This document shows, one piece after another, positions 17,016-26,514 of a DNA stretch of 64,000 nucleotides. The position numbers and the translations under genes were made by a program. The notes beneath the pieces were generated by a model. The model saw only the letters and a list, made by a program, of their open reading frames with translations, made no database searches and was not told where the DNA came from. Source of the stretch: Parvularculaceae bacterium (GTDB lineage Bacteria; Pseudomonadota; Alphaproteobacteria; Caulobacterales; Parvularculaceae); NCBI GenBank assembly GCA_028284065.1, contig JANQSJ010000004.1:62001-126000 (forward strand), in the 5' to 3' direction. Every line of letters starts with the position of its first letter. Position 1 is the first letter of the stretch.

Positions 17016-18815
17016 ATGACAACCTACGTCCCGCCGATCAAGGACCTCTCATTCGTCATCAATGACGTATTGCAGGTGGGCAAGTACGCGAACCTGCCGG
17101 GCTTCGCAGACGCCAGCGAAGAGACGATCGAGGCGATCCTGGAAGAAGGCGGCAAGCTCGCCGCGAATGTGCTGCACCCTCTGAACAAGGTAGGCGACCG
17201 GGAAGGGTGCGTGCGCCACGATGACGGGTCGGTCACTACTCCCACGGGTTTTAAGGACGCCTACAAACAGTTCAGCGACGGCGGCTGGCAGGGGCTGTCG
17301 TTCGACACAGAGTATGGCGGCCAGGGCCTGCCTTATGTGCTGTCGGTGGCGTTCAATGAAATGGTGTCGGCCGCGAACATGGCGTTCGGCATGTATCCGG
17401 GGCTCGCCATGGGCGCCGCGAATGCGCTCCACGCCCATGGCACGCCGGAGCAGAAGCAAACCTATCTGCCAAAAATGGTGACGGGCGAATGGACCGGCAC
17501 CATGAACCTTACCGAACCGCATTGCGGCACTGACCTCGGCATGCTGCGCACCAAGGCGGTCCCGCAAGGTGACGGCAGCTACAAGATTTCCGGGCAGAAG
17601 ATCTGGATATCCGCCGGCGAGCATGACCTCGCCGACAATATCGTCCATCTCGTCCTTGCTCGGATCGAAGGCGCGCCGGAAGGCGTGAAAGGCATTTCGC
17701 TCTTCGTCGTACCGAAATACCTCGTCAATGAAGACGGCTCGCTCGGCGAACGCAATTCGCTTCAGTGCGGCGGCCTCGAAGAGAAGATGGGCATTCACGG
17801 CAACGCCACCTGCGTCATGAACTATGACGAGGCGACGGGTTGGCTCGTTGGCGAAGAGCACAAGGGCCTGAAAGCGATGTTCGTGATGATGAACGAGGCC
17901 CGGCTCGGCGTCGCCATCCAGGGCGTCGCGATCTCAGACGTCGCCTATCAGAACGCGGCCGCCTATGCGAACGATCGCCTTCAGGGTCGTTCGCTGACGG
18001 GGCCGAAGGCGCCGGACAAGCCCGCCGACCCGATCATTGTGCACCCTGACGTGCGCCGCATGCTGCTGGAGCAACGCGCGACTATTGAGGGCGGGCGGGC
18101 CTGGATGCTATGGGCCGCGTTGCAGGCGGACCTGCACGCCAAATCCGAAGATGAGGCGACCCGTCAGACCGCGGACGATATCCTGGGCCTGATGACGCCA
18201 GCCCTTAAGGCCTATCTCACCGACAAGGGCTTCGCGCACGCCTCAAGCGCGCTGCAGGTGCTCGGCGGGTCAGGCTATACCGAGGAATGGGGCATGGAGC
18301 AGTTCGTGCGCGATGCGCGCATCGCCATGATCTATGAAGGCGCGAACGGCATTCAGGCCCTCGATCTCGTCGGCCGAAAGTTGCCGCGGGACGGCGGCCG
18401 CGCCATCCAGGCCTTTTTCGCCGAAATCGATGCCTTTATCGCCGACAATCAGGGCAATGACGAGTTGAAGCCCTATATTGACGGCCTCGCCGCGGCCAAG
18501 GCGGACGTCGTCGATGGAACGCAATGGCTGATGCAGAACGCCTTCGCCAATCCCGACAACGCCGGCGCGGCGTCGACGGATTATCTCAATCTCTTCTCGC
18601 TCCTGTGCCTTGCCCATGGCTGGGCGCAGCTCGCCAGGACGGCGATTGAAAAGCGCGACGGCGAAGACGATAAGGCGTATTTTGAGAACAAGCTCATCAC
18701 CGGCCGGATTTTTCTTGAGCGCATCCTGCCGGACGCCAAGGCGCACCTTGCCAAGCTGAAGTCCGGCGCCGAGCCGATCATGGCGATGGACGCCGAAGCG
18801 TTCATGGCCGGATAG
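17016..18815 (+). CDS. Acyl-CoA dehydrogenase, DmdC-type with extra N- and C-terminal domains
   Basis: 599 residues, longer than the roughly 380 of simple acyl-CoA dehydrogenases. It starts with the N-terminal extension YVPPIKDLSFVINDV seen in the 3-methylmercaptopropionyl-CoA dehydrogenase (DmdC)/long-form group. The FAD and substrate region includes MNLTEPHCGTDLGMLRTKA and KIWISAGEHDL. The central QVLGGSGYTEEWGMEQFVRD carries the usual FAD-contact segment, followed by IAMIYEGANGIQALDL, and a C-terminal helical domain completes it. Likely reaction: alpha,beta-dehydrogenation of an acyl-CoA or a methylthio-propionyl-CoA. The start at 17016 follows GAGGAG by nine bases. It is a single gene with no beta-oxidation partner beside it; the substrate is unresolved. 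Confidence 0.9.
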   Translation: MTTYVPPIKDLSFVINDVLQVGKYANLPGFADASEETIEAILEEGGKLAANVLHPLNKVGDREGCVRHDDGSVTTPTGFKDAYKQFSDGGWQGLSFDTEYGGQGLPYVLSVAFNEMVSAANMAFGMYPGLAMGAANALHAHGTPEQKQTYLPKMVTGEWTGTMNLTEPHCGTDLGMLRTKAVPQGDGSYKISGQKIWISAGEHDLADNIVHLVLARIEGAPEGVKGISLFVVPKYLVNEDGSLGERNSLQCGGLEEKMGIHGNATCVMNYDEATGWLVGEEHKGLKAMFVMMNEARLGVAIQGVAISDVAYQNAAAYANDRLQGRSLTGPKAPDKPADPIIVHPDVRRMLLEQRATIEGGRAWMLWAALQADLHAKSEDEATRQTADDILGLMTPALKAYLTDKGFAHASSALQVLGGSGYTEEWGMEQFVRDARIAMIYEGANGIQALDLVGRKLPRDGGRAIQAFFAEIDAFIADNQGNDELKPYIDGLAAAKADVVDGTQWLMQNAFANPDNAGAASTDYLNLFSLLCLAHGWAQLARTAIEKRDGEDDKAYFENKLITGRIFLERILPDAKAHLAKLKSGAEPIMAMDAEAFMAG

Positions 18816-18821
18816 GCTGTC

Positions 18822-18915
18822 TAGAGCCCATTTCAAAAAGCCGGCAAACTCCCCCGCGACCGGATAATCAGACGTGCGGCCGCCGAAGCAATGGCCGGTT
18901 CGGGCTCTATTTTTC
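18822..18915 (+). repeat. TAGAGC-type inverted repeat with trailing T-tract
   Basis: Arms TAGAGCCC (18822-18829) and GGGCTCTA (18902-18909) enclose about 70 bases with further partial pairing (GCCGG with CCGG) and are followed by TTTTT. The element starts seven bases after the acyl-CoA dehydrogenase stop, so it may end that transcript, although the loop is long for a classical terminator. Its ends match those of the elements at 12924-12965 and 31863-32022, suggesting one repeat family. Confidence 0.6.
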
Positions 18916-18922
18916 ATAGACT

Positions 18923-19064
18923 AAGAGCCTGAACCATATCGTCGCGGGGAAACGAACGCCTGAGCATCTGCCGCTAAGGCGCTTGCGGACGTTTTCAAGC
19001 AGGCTCTTGAGAAAGACCGCTACATTTGCCGGGCCGCCCTGATGTTTCAGGGCGGCCTATTTTT
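18923..19064 (+). ncRNA. Candidate structured small RNA
   Basis: A 142-base stretch with no convincing reading frame. It has a perfect nine-base closing stem, AAGAGCCTG (18923-18931) with CAGGCTCTT (19000-19008), and a small internal hairpin (CCGC with GCGG around 18971-18987). A strong intrinsic terminator follows at 19032-19064. The layout of long-range closing stem, inner hairpins and terminator is what an independently transcribed RNA would show. I cannot match it to 6S, SRP, tmRNA or RNase P RNA, and I see no confident promoter. It could instead be the 3' region of the dehydrogenase message. Confidence 0.35.
19032..19064 (+). terminator. Strong intrinsic terminator
   Basis: Perfect 11-base stem GGCCGCCCTGA (19032-19042) and TCAGGGCGGCC (19047-19057) around a four-base loop, followed by TATTTTT. 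It ends transcription arriving from the left: either readthrough from the acyl-CoA dehydrogenase gene or the candidate small RNA. Confidence 0.88.
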
Positions 19065-19204
19065 GCGCGCCGTTCGATATGTCGCGTGATCGGCGCAGGT
19101 CATCGCACAGGCGGTGGCGTTGCGCCGCCGCTTCGGGTGGTCTGCAGTCGCGCCGATTTGCGCCAACGCGCGCGGCCGGCCTTGGTCCCCTGAGGAGATT
19201 TGCG

Positions 19205-19807
19205 ATGAGATCGTTCACCGCCGGCCTGATCGCCGCCGTCGCCCTGATCGCCGCTCTCGTCATGTGCGGCGCAACGCTCGCAAAGGAGCGGCCGTCGGAC
19301 ACGGCCGCCGCGTCTCTCCCTGAAACCGCCCGTGCGCCTTACGCCGCCTTGCGCAAGCTGGATGGCATGCTCGGCGTGTGGCGGGTGACGTCGGAAATCA
19401 TGTCGCCTGAAGGCGAATGGACGCAGACGTCGGTGACGCGGCTTGAGTACGCGAAAACGATGCGCGGCCTGCAATTGACCGAAACTCATCTCGCCACGCT
19501 CGAAGGCGCGAGCATGGAAATGGAGGTGAACTACACATTCGATCAGTATCAAAACGTCTACCGCGCGTTTGTTATGGACGACACTTTCGGGTTGGGCGAC
19601 GTCTATGAAGGCGACATTGACGGCGACAACATCGTGCTGACGAACCTTCGCGCAGACACCCATGCGCTCCTGCCGGATGGCCGAAGAATGCACTTTCGCC
19701 TGACGGTTCCGATCAAGGGCGACGTCAGGGACATGCGCGTCGACCAATCCGTCGATGCCGGCGCGACATGGTCGCCGTTTTTTAGGGTCGTGTTTGAACG
19801 GGCGTAG
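19205..19807 (+). CDS. Exported protein, DUF1579-like
   Basis: 200 residues. A signal peptide of about 26 residues (hydrophobic run AGLIAAVALIAALVM, then CGATLAKE) leads into a compact beta-rich domain beginning LDGMLGVWRVTSEIMSPEGE. This resembles the DUF1579/lipocalin-like family, in which an opening GxW motif precedes antiparallel strands. No catalytic residues can be named and the function is unknown. The cysteine at the end of the hydrophobic run makes a lipoprotein conceivable, but the lipobox is poor. The start at 19205 is preceded by GAGGAG with seven-base spacing; upstream in-frame sequence is arginine-rich and untypical. Confidence 0.65.
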   Translation: MRSFTAGLIAAVALIAALVMCGATLAKERPSDTAAASLPETARAPYAALRKLDGMLGVWRVTSEIMSPEGEWTQTSVTRLEYAKTMRGLQLTETHLATLEGASMEMEVNYTFDQYQNVYRAFVMDDTFGLGDVYEGDIDGDNIVLTNLRADTHALLPDGRRMHFRLTVPIKGDVRDMRVDQSVDAGATWSPFFRVVFERA

Positions 19808-19867
19808 CGTGACGACAAAAGCGTCTGCGCCCTCGCCGGCGTCGCGCCGTCGCCAGAAGATCGTCGG

Positions 19868-20656
19868 TTACCGCGTTGCGATCTTCCCGCCCGCCGCCGT
19901 CGCCAGAATGAGGGCTGCGAGGGCCGCCGCGAGGTACGCCAGCATCGTCTCCCGGCGGCCGGAATTGGCGACGTAGATCCAGAAGAGGCCCCAGGCGATC
20001 GGCGCGGCGTAGAAGAAAGATCGGTTCCGCCATGCGAGCGGCAGGGCGATCGCCGCCCAGACAGCGAGCAGAATGACCGCGCCCGGAACGTCTGCGAGAC
20101 CGAGCGGATTAAGGCCGCTGAAGTTCAGCGCCAGGGAAAAGCCCGCCGCGGAGGCGATGGTGATCCATCCGGCGAGCGCGAAGAGCGGCGCGTAGGCGAT
20201 CGCCTTCGCGGACCGCATTCCGCCGTCGCGTTGCGCAGCGTTCAAGGCCGCAATGGCGATGAGAAGCGGGGTGGCGATCGCGATCAGTATGAAAAAACTC
20301 ACAAAGCCGGGGCCGAATAGCGGTTGGTGCAATGCCCAGACGGCGTTCCCGCAGAAGGCGGCGAGCGCAAGCCAGCCGATGCGCGCCGTCAACGGATTGC
20401 GGAGCTGCGCGGGAAACCCGTGCCAGACCGCAAAGGCGAAACAGCCGAGAAACAGAGGTCCCCAGATCGCGAATGCGGGACCCGCAGGCGACAGCAGCGT
20501 CTCATACTCTCTCGCGCGGGTTGATATTGACACGGACCAGTCGAGAAGCTCCGGCAGGTACGCGACGAACATCTGCGCCGTCGCCGCGACGAGCAGGAGG
20601 ATCGCCCGCGCGATGTCCAATCCTGAGATTCCGGTCGCCTCGTTTCGCTCGGTCAC
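19868..20656 (-). CDS. TspO/MBR-like multi-pass membrane protein
   Basis: 262 residues with about seven or eight transmembrane segments. The stretch SPAGPAFAIWGPLFLGCF (about 56-73) and the later ALNFSGLNPLG resemble the larger TspO/MBR-related proteins rather than the 160-residue bacterial TspO. TspO proteins bind porphyrins and sterols and are linked to stress and photosynthesis control; whether this relative does so is unknown. It is followed upstream on the same strand by the NTF2-like lipoprotein gene, 15 bases away, so the two probably share a transcript. Confidence 0.6.
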   Translation of the reverse strand: MTERNEATGISGLDIARAILLLVAATAQMFVAYLPELLDWSVSISTRAREYETLLSPAGPAFAIWGPLFLGCFAFAVWHGFPAQLRNPLTARIGWLALAAFCGNAVWALHQPLFGPGFVSFFILIAIATPLLIAIAALNAAQRDGGMRSAKAIAYAPLFALAGWITIASAAGFSLALNFSGLNPLGLADVPGAVILLAVWAAIALPLAWRNRSFFYAAPIAWGLFWIYVANSGRRETMLAYLAAALAALILATAAGGKIATR

Positions 20657-20671
20657 CGTCGTTCTGGCTCC

Positions 20672-21169
20672 TTAGGGCGTCATTGCCGCGACGCCCGCGG
20701 CCGTATTCGTATACTGCTGGAAGGAAACGGCTTTGCCGTCGACGACGCGATAGCTGTGCACGAACGGCGCGTCGAGCGGTTTGCCCGTCGCCTTGTTCGT
20801 GGCCGTGTAGCGCCCGAACACCACCGCGCGATCGCCTTCGACGACGATCTCCGCCGGGGTCGTGGTCCAGTCGATCCATTCGCCCCTGAGGCGAGCAAAG
20901 ACGCCGGCCGAGATCGCCGGCAGACCCACATAAGGGTTGCCGTCGGCATACGGATTGCCTTCCGCTTCGTTCCATTCGATGTCGGCCGCCATGGCGTTCT
21001 GGACTTTCGCGCCGTCGCCGGTCTTGAACCCGTCATAGAGCGCTTCGATGACCGCCCGCGTCTCTTCCGTGCGGGCGCCTGTATCCGCTTGAGCGTCAGG
21101 GTTCGCCGAACCGCACGCCGCCAATGCGGCTGCGGAGATTGTCGCCGCAATCATCTGGATTGGTTTCAT
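20672..21169 (-). CDS. SnoaL/NTF2-like lipoprotein
   Basis: 165 residues. The N terminus MKPIQMIAATISAAALAACG is a lipoprotein signal with lipobox LAAC and acylated cysteine at about 19. The mature part from TEETRAVIEALYDGFKTGDG onward, with VQNAMAADIEWNEAEGNPY, is an NTF2-fold SnoaL-like domain, here probably a ligand-binding or enzymatic cone fold at the membrane surface. The GRYTATNKATGKPLDAPFVH strand pair is typical. The substrate is unknown. It is the likely first gene of a pair with the TspO-like gene downstream. Confidence 0.85.
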   Translation of the reverse strand: MKPIQMIAATISAAALAACGSANPDAQADTGARTEETRAVIEALYDGFKTGDGAKVQNAMAADIEWNEAEGNPYADGNPYVGLPAISAGVFARLRGEWIDWTTTPAEIVVEGDRAVVFGRYTATNKATGKPLDAPFVHSYRVVDGKAVSFQQYTNTAAGVAAMTP

Positions 21170-21203
21170 TTTCGCTCCTCAAAGTCGCCGCCTCGCGCGG
21201 CGA

Positions 21204-21620
21204 TCATTGGCCCGGCTCACGCTCGCGCCAGCGGAAGAAGAAGGTGAGGTAGAAAAGGCCGCAATAGATCAGCCCAAAGACGGCCGTCAGTCCGACGCTC
21301 AGCATTGGCGCGATGCTGAGCGTCACGCCTTCGCTCGCCATTTGACCAAGCGGGCTCAGCGTCCCGGCCGCCTTCATCTGTAAAAGGGCTTTGTTGATCG
21401 CCTCGGCGTGCCGCGCGATCCCGAGCGAGCTGACGCCCATGACGATTAAAGTGAGCGACAAGCCGAGAAAGCAGATCGCTTTCAGAAGAACGCTTGTGTG
21501 CCGCAAAAACCAGTAGAGGCCGACGACGTAGGCGGAAATCACTGTGAACGACAAAGAGACGCTGAGAAAAGTCAGCTCCAAGAGCGACAACATTTGGGAG
21601 GTGACGTCGGCTTCTGTCAT
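21204..21620 (-). CDS. Small three-helix membrane protein, unknown
   Basis: 138 residues with transmembrane segments at about 12-38, 41-66 and 105-130 and a short charged C-terminal tail (RWREREPGQ). I do not recognise the family. The loop between segments two and three is amphipathic. It lies 34 bases upstream of the SnoaL-like lipoprotein gene on the same strand, so it may head the same transcript. The acnA gene ends 82 bases upstream, across a possible terminator. Confidence 0.65.
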   Translation of the reverse strand: MTEADVTSQMLSLLELTFLSVSLSFTVISAYVVGLYWFLRHTSVLLKAICFLGLSLTLIVMGVSSLGIARHAEAINKALLQMKAAGTLSPLGQMASEGVTLSIAPMLSVGLTAVFGLIYCGLFYLTFFFRWREREPGQ

Positions 21621-21643
21621 TCCGCCCCAAAAACATGGTTTCC

Positions 21644-21698
21644 AAAAAAGAAATCGGCGGCGATCGGAACGCTGTTCAAGCGAAGGCCGCGCCGCCGA
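21644..21698 (-). terminator. Possible intrinsic terminator of acnA
   Basis: Reading on the minus strand after the acnA stop, arms at 21690-21698 and 21654-21662 (TCGGCGGCG with CGCCGCCGA) form a perfect nine-base stem. A T-rich tail ATTTCTTTTTTGG follows. The 27-base loop is long, which lowers certainty. Confidence 0.5.
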
Positions 21699-21702
21699 AT
21701 TG

Positions 21703-24378
21703 TTAAGCCGCGAGCTTGCGGATCACGTAGTGCAGGATGCCGCCATTCCTGAAATAGTCGAGCTCATCGGCGGTGTCGATCCGGGCGCGACCCTGAATGT
21801 CCTTCGCGGAGCCGTCCGCATACGTTATCGTCACGCGCAGGTCGGCCTGCGGCTCAAGCTCCTCAACGCCATGAATGGTGATTTGCTCGTCGCCCTTGAG
21901 GTTCAACGAGGCCCAGCTGTCGCCATTAGCGAACTCCACCGGCAAAACGCCCATGCCGACGAGGTTCGAGCGGTGGATGCGTTCGAAACTCTCCGCAATG
22001 ACCGCGCGCACGCCGAGCAGGATCGTGCCCTTCGCCGCCCAGTCCCGCGAAGAGCCGGTGCCGTATTCCTTGCCGGCGACAACGATGAGCGGGGTGCCTT
22101 CCGCCTTGTACTTCATCGCCGCGTCATAGATCGACATCTGCTCGCCGGACGGCACATGGCGGGTGTAGCCGCCCTCGACGCCGTCGAGCATTTGATTCTT
22201 GATACGGATGTTCGCGAACGTGCCGCGCATCATGATGTCGTGATTGCCGCGGCGCGAGCCGAAGGAATTGAAATCGGCGACGCCCACCTGGTGCGACTTC
22301 AGGAAATCGCCGGCGGGGCCGTCCTCCTTGATCGATCCGGCGGGCGAGATGTGGTCGGTAGTGATGGAATCCTTGAACAGCGCGAGAATGCGCGCGTCCT
22401 CGATCGGCTGCACATCCTCCGGTTCGCGCGTCATCCCGGCGAAATAGGGCGGGTTCGCCACATAGGTGGAGGGCGGCCAATTATAGACCTGCGCGTCCGA
22501 CGTCTCGATGCCGCGCCATTCCTCATCGCCCTTGAAGACGTCGGCGTAGCGGCTCGCGAACATTTCCGGCGTCACGTTGGCGCGCACGATTTCCGCGATT
22601 TCGTGGTTTGTCGGCCAGATGTCCTTCAGGTAGACGTCATTCCCGTCCGTGTCCTGACCGATCGGATCGGTGGTCAGATTGACGTTGACGGACCCGGCGA
22701 TCGCGTAAGCGACGACGAGCGGCGGCGAAGCGAGGAAATTCGCGCGTACGTCCGGGCTGACCCGGCCTTCGAAGTTGCGGTTGCCGGAGAGGACGCTGGC
22801 GACGGCGAGGTCGCCATCATTCACCGCTTTCGAGATCGCCGGCGGCAACGGGCCGGAATTGCCGATGCAGGTCGTGCAGCCATAGCCGACGAGATTGAAG
22901 CCGAGATGGTCGAGATCGTCCTGCAGGCCCGCCTTTTCCAGGTAATCGGTGACGACCTGCGAGCCCGGCGCAAGCGAGGTCTTCACCCATGGCTTCGCTT
23001 TCAGCCCCTTCGCGCGCGCATTGCGGGCGACTAGTCCCGCTGCGACCAGGACCGACGGGTTCGATGTGTTCGTGCACGACGTAATCGCGGCGATCGCCAC
23101 GTCGCCCTGGCCGATATCGAACGCTTCGCCCTCGACCGGCATCCGCTTGTCCGCTTCGTCGGCGAGGCCATACTCCTTGTCGAGCGCGGTTGCGAAGGCC
23201 TGGGGCATGTCGGCGAGGACGACGCGGTCCTGCGGCCGTTTCGGTCCGGCGAGCGACGGGCCGATGGTGGAAAGCTCAAGCTCCAGCGAGTCGGTGAAGA
23301 CCGGGTCGGGCGTCGAGGCGTCGCGCCACATGCCCTGTTCCTTCGCGTAAGCCTCGACGAGCGCGACGCGATCCGGGTTGCGGCCCGTGGCCGTCAGATA
23401 ACGAATGGTCTCTTCGTCGATCGGGAAGAACCCGCATGTCGCGCCGTATTCCGGCGCCATATTGGAGATCGTCGCCTGGTCCTCGAGCGTCAAATTGTCG
23501 AGGCCGGGACCGTAGAATTCAACGAACTTGCCGACGACGCCTTTCGCCCGCAGCATCTGCGTCACCGTCAGGACAAGGTCGGTCGCCGTCGCGCCCTCGG
23601 GCAGCTTGCCGGTCATCTTGAAGCCAATGACTTCCGGGATCAGCATGGACACCGGCTGGCCGAGCATCGCCGCTTCTGCCTCAATGCCGCCGACGCCCCA
23701 TCCGAGGACGGACAGTCCGTTGACCATGGTCGTGTGGCTGTCGGTGCCGACGAGCGTGTCGGGATAGGCGTACGTCTCGCCGCCATGCTCGGCGGTCCAG
23801 ATCGTCTGGGCGAGATATTCGAGGTTCACCTGGTGGCAGATGCCCGTGCCGGGCGGCACGACGCGAAAATTGTCGAACGCCTTCTGGCCCCACTTCAGGA
23901 ACTGATAGCGCTCGCCATTGCGCTCGTATTCGCGTGCGACGTTTTTCTGAAACGCCTGCGGCCCGCCGAAATAGTCCACCATCACCGAGTGATCGATGAC
24001 GAGGTCCACGGGCGCCAGCGGATTGATCTTCTCAGGGTCCTCGCCAAGCGACTTCATGGCGTCGCGCATTGCGGCGAGGTCGACGACGGCCGGGACGCCG
24101 GTGAAATCCTGCATCAGCACCCGCGCCGGGCGGTACGCGATCTCGCGCTTTGTTCGGCCCTCTTTCAACCAATCGGCGAAAGCCCTGATGTCGTCGACGG
24201 CCACTGATCGGCCGTCTTCGAAACGCAACAGGTTCTCAAGCAGCACTTTCAAAGAGAAAGGGAGCCGCGACACGTCGCCGATATCCGCCTCGGCTGCCTT
24301 CAGGGAGTAGATGGCGTATGGCTTGCCGCCGACGTTTAAGGTTTTCTTTACCTTCAAAGTATCCTGTCCAGGTATCAT
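21703..24378 (-). CDS. acnA: Aconitate hydratase A
   Basis: 891 residues, the normal size of AcnA, which interconverts citrate and isocitrate in the TCA cycle with a [4Fe-4S] cluster. Cluster cysteines are in [11 protein letters not shown] and in [13 protein letters not shown]. The N-terminal [18 protein letters not shown], the substrate-binding [14 protein letters not shown], and the C-terminal swivelling-domain motifs [13 protein letters not shown] and [19 protein letters not shown] are complete. It is a single gene transcribed toward small membrane-protein genes, with a possible terminator after its stop. The divergent gene is an IalB-family exported protein. Confidence 0.97.
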   Translation of the reverse strand: MIPGQDTLKVKKTLNVGGKPYAIYSLKAAEADIGDVSRLPFSLKVLLENLLRFEDGRSVAVDDIRAFADWLKEGRTKREIAYRPARVLMQDFTGVPAVVDLAAMRDAMKSLGEDPEKINPLAPVDLVIDHSVMVDYFGGPQAFQKNVAREYERNGERYQFLKWGQKAFDNFRVVPPGTGICHQVNLEYLAQTIWTAEHGGETYAYPDTLVGTDSHTTMVNGLSVLGWGVGGIEAEAAMLGQPVSMLIPEVIGFKMTGKLPEGATATDLVLTVTQMLRAKGVVGKFVEFYGPGLDNLTLEDQATISNMAPEYGATCGFFPIDEETIRYLTATGRNPDRVALVEAYAKEQGMWRDASTPDPVFTDSLELELSTIGPSLAGPKRPQDRVVLADMPQAFATALDKEYGLADEADKRMPVEGEAFDIGQGDVAIAAITSCTNTSNPSVLVAAGLVARNARAKGLKAKPWVKTSLAPGSQVVTDYLEKAGLQDDLDHLGFNLVGYGCTTCIGNSGPLPPAISKAVNDGDLAVASVLSGNRNFEGRVSPDVRANFLASPPLVVAYAIAGSVNVNLTTDPIGQDTDGNDVYLKDIWPTNHEIAEIVRANVTPEMFASRYADVFKGDEEWRGIETSDAQVYNWPPSTYVANPPYFAGMTREPEDVQPIEDARILALFKDSITTDHISPAGSIKEDGPAGDFLKSHQVGVADFNSFGSRRGNHDIMMRGTFANIRIKNQMLDGVEGGYTRHVPSGEQMSIYDAAMKYKAEGTPLIVVAGKEYGTGSSRDWAAKGTILLGVRAVIAESFERIHRSNLVGMGVLPVEFANGDSWASLNLKGDEQITIHGVEELEPQADLRVTITYADGSAKDIQGRARIDTADELDYFRNGGILHYVIRKLAA

Positions 24379-24659
24379 CGGCGGGCTCCGGCTAGCGCGG
24401 TTACTTGAGTTTCGCCGGTTATGGCGTAGGCCGCTGCGACGCGCAATTCGCCGTAAGGAGGGGGTGACGCGCCGACGCGGGCGCGAACGGGCGTTTCCGG
24501 CGCTGACTTCTCCTTTTGGGTATGCGCGTCATTATGGTTTGCGCGTTCGGCGCAGGCGCGCGATGTCTAGGGTTGGCGCTTCCGGGCGGCAGGATTCGGC
24601 GGCGCTGCGCAATTTGGCAATGGTTGCAGTTCGGATTGGTTAAAGGGAGCGACGTCCCA

Positions 24660-25229
24660 ATGTTCTTCAAGCCCGCGTTCTTCAAGCCCGCAAACGACAG
24701 GTTGGCCTCGAAAAGGTTAGCCGCCGCAATTGGCCTTGGCGCCATCGGGATGGGCGCCGTCGTCGCGCTTGCCGGTTCCGCCGCGGCGGCCGAGCCGCAG
24801 GCGCTGGCCACCTACCGCGACTGGAGCGTCTTCGTGCGCGAAGTGGATGGCGACAAGATCTGCTTCGCCGCCACCGAGGCGAAGGAAAAATCCCCGAAGT
24901 CGGTGCGCCACGGCAACATCTTCTTTCTCGTGGCGAACTGGGCGTCCGGGGCCGCCAAGAACCAGCCGAGCCTGATGACCGGCTACAACCTCAAGGACAA
25001 GCCGAGCCCGACCCTTCGGATCGGATCGGAAAAGTGGACCATGTTCTCCTCGGAGAACGAGGCGTTCATCGAGTCGTCGTCCGATGAGCGCACGCTGCTG
25101 TCGGCGATGCGGCGCGGCGCGGACATGCGGATTTCCGCGGTCTCGAGCCGCGGCACCGCAACCAACTACTCTATCTCCCTTCGCGGCCTGACCAAGGCGC
25201 TCCAGCGCGCGGAGACGGCGTGTAGCTAG
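24660..25229 (+). CDS. Invasion-associated locus B (IalB) family exported protein
   Basis: 189 residues. The N terminus is basic with a hydrophobic signal (about 20-45, ending GSAAAAEPQ), followed by the family pattern YRDWSVFVREVDGDKICFAA and LMTGYNLKDKPSPTLRIG, in which these small beta-sandwich proteins show a DW motif and a conserved cysteine. The final residues include a second cysteine (ETACS) that may pair with the first. IalB-like proteins are periplasmic or outer-membrane-associated and of unclear biochemical role outside Bartonella. The start at 24660 is chosen because GGGAG precedes it; an earlier frame start lacks a ribosome binding site. A strong terminator follows 67 bases after the stop. 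Confidence 0.82.
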   Translation: MFFKPAFFKPANDRLASKRLAAAIGLGAIGMGAVVALAGSAAAAEPQALATYRDWSVFVREVDGDKICFAATEAKEKSPKSVRHGNIFFLVANWASGAAKNQPSLMTGYNLKDKPSPTLRIGSEKWTMFSSENEAFIESSSDERTLLSAMRRGADMRISAVSSRGTATNYSISLRGLTKALQRAETACS

Positions 25230-25296
25230 CGCCGCTGCGCTCAGCGCCGTCGGCCAAATTGGCGGGGACGCGCAGCCCCGGCGCCCAAAAAATGAA

Positions 25297-25325
25297 CGGC
25301 GGAGCGTTGCCGCTCCGCCGTTTTT
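25297..25325 (+). terminator. Strong intrinsic terminator after the IalB-family gene
   Basis: Perfect ten-base stem CGGCGGAGCG (25297-25306) and CGCTCCGCCG (25311-25320), loop TTGC, then TTTTT. It lies 67 bases past the stop codon of the IalB-family gene. Confidence 0.9.
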
Positions 25326-25388
25326 GTCGCTGGAACCCGGGCGTGATGGGTCTGGCGACGCTTCCTGTCGGCTACGTGTGTGTAGGGG

Positions 25389-26270
25389 TCAGCCGCCGAC
25401 GGGAGAGGGGGCGCTGTCAGCCGGCTCCATGCCGGCTTCTTCGACGCGTCTGTCTTTCATCTTCCGGCCGCGCGAGGTGATTTCGTCGACGCGGTCGAGA
25501 TAGTCCTTGTGCTCGGTGCCCATCAGGCGATCCCAGAACGTGAAGTAAAAGCCGTAGTTTCCGGTCATCCGCTCATGGTGCATGTGGTGGTGGGTGACGC
25601 TTGAGTTCAGGCCGAGAATAGGATGCCGGGCCCAGCCATGCGGCATCAGCTCATACCCTGCGTGCGCCATGGCGTTCCGGAAAATCATGAACCACAGGAA
25701 CCAGACCGTCGTCATGTCGTGCAGCGGCAGGACGAGTGCGTAGAGCGGGACCACCATATAGTTGATGGCGGCCTCCGCCGGCGCGAACGCGTAGGCCGTG
25801 AAGGGCGTCGGGTCCTTGGTGCGGTGATGGACGGCGTGGGTCCACTTGAACAGCCGAGGATGGTGCATCGCCCGGTGCGACCAGTAGAAGTAAGCGTCGT
25901 GGAACAGGAGCAGCAGAACGAATGAGCCGTACTTGTAAATCGGCCCGTACTTGTCCGGGTCCGCGTAGAATTTGAAAACGCCTTCGGTCGCGCCCTGGAA
26001 CAGAAAAATCGACATGAACATGTACACCAGCACCGTCGAGATCGAATAGAAAATCTCGCGCCTGACCTGGCGGAAGCGGGCGTCTGGGCGGCGACTGTTT
26101 GGGCGGCCGAGCTTGCGGCTCTTCAGGACCCCTTCGAAAACGATCCAGACCAAAGTGAAAACGACCAGAGTGGCGATGAAGTAACGTGTCGCCTCAATCT
26201 TTGCGATCGTTCCGATGCTCTGCCGGGACGACTCCAGGAACCAAACCGTGAAATCGATCAGAAAGTCCAT
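25389..26270 (-). CDS. Sterol desaturase/fatty acid hydroxylase family enzyme
   Basis: 293-residue integral membrane di-iron enzyme. The histidine clusters are HDAYFYWSHRAMHH (about 124-137), HAVHH (145-149) and HHHMHHERMTGNYGFYF (about 229-245), the last followed by FWDRLMGTEH. Hydrophobic segments lie at about 30-48, 78-95 and 115-132, plus a pair around 170-205. Such enzymes insert hydroxyl groups or double bonds into sterols, carotenoids, lipid A or ornithine lipids; the substrate is unknown. The membrane-anchored AraC regulator gene lies 244 bases upstream on the same strand and might control it. Confidence 0.92.
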   Translation of the reverse strand: MDFLIDFTVWFLESSRQSIGTIAKIEATRYFIATLVVFTLVWIVFEGVLKSRKLGRPNSRRPDARFRQVRREIFYSISTVLVYMFMSIFLFQGATEGVFKFYADPDKYGPIYKYGSFVLLLLFHDAYFYWSHRAMHHPRLFKWTHAVHHRTKDPTPFTAYAFAPAEAAINYMVVPLYALVLPLHDMTTVWFLWFMIFRNAMAHAGYELMPHGWARHPILGLNSSVTHHHMHHERMTGNYGFYFTFWDRLMGTEHKDYLDRVDEITSRGRKMKDRRVEEAGMEPADSAPSPVGG

Positions 26271-26514
26271 TCAAGAGAATTCCCTCGTGGCGCTGACGTA
26301 AATGGTGCGCTGAATTTGTCGCCGCGCGCTGCGTGATCTCGAAAAACCGCGCGCGATTTCGAATTCGAGGAGGGTTTTTTAAAAACGCTACAGCCGCTGG
26401 AGGTGCGCCGCCGCTCTTTCTGGCGCCACTAATGATCTGCTTTTAATGGGTTTATTGGGCGCGACGCGACGAGAGCGACCTCGCGGGAGGCCCGGCGAAT
26501 ATTTTGCCGCAAAT

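Noticed and set aside
24379-24659. Possible extra gene between acnA and the IalB-family gene.
   Set aside because: Open frames there are upstream extensions of the IalB frame or arginine-rich, without ribosome binding sites; I treat it as a divergent promoter region.
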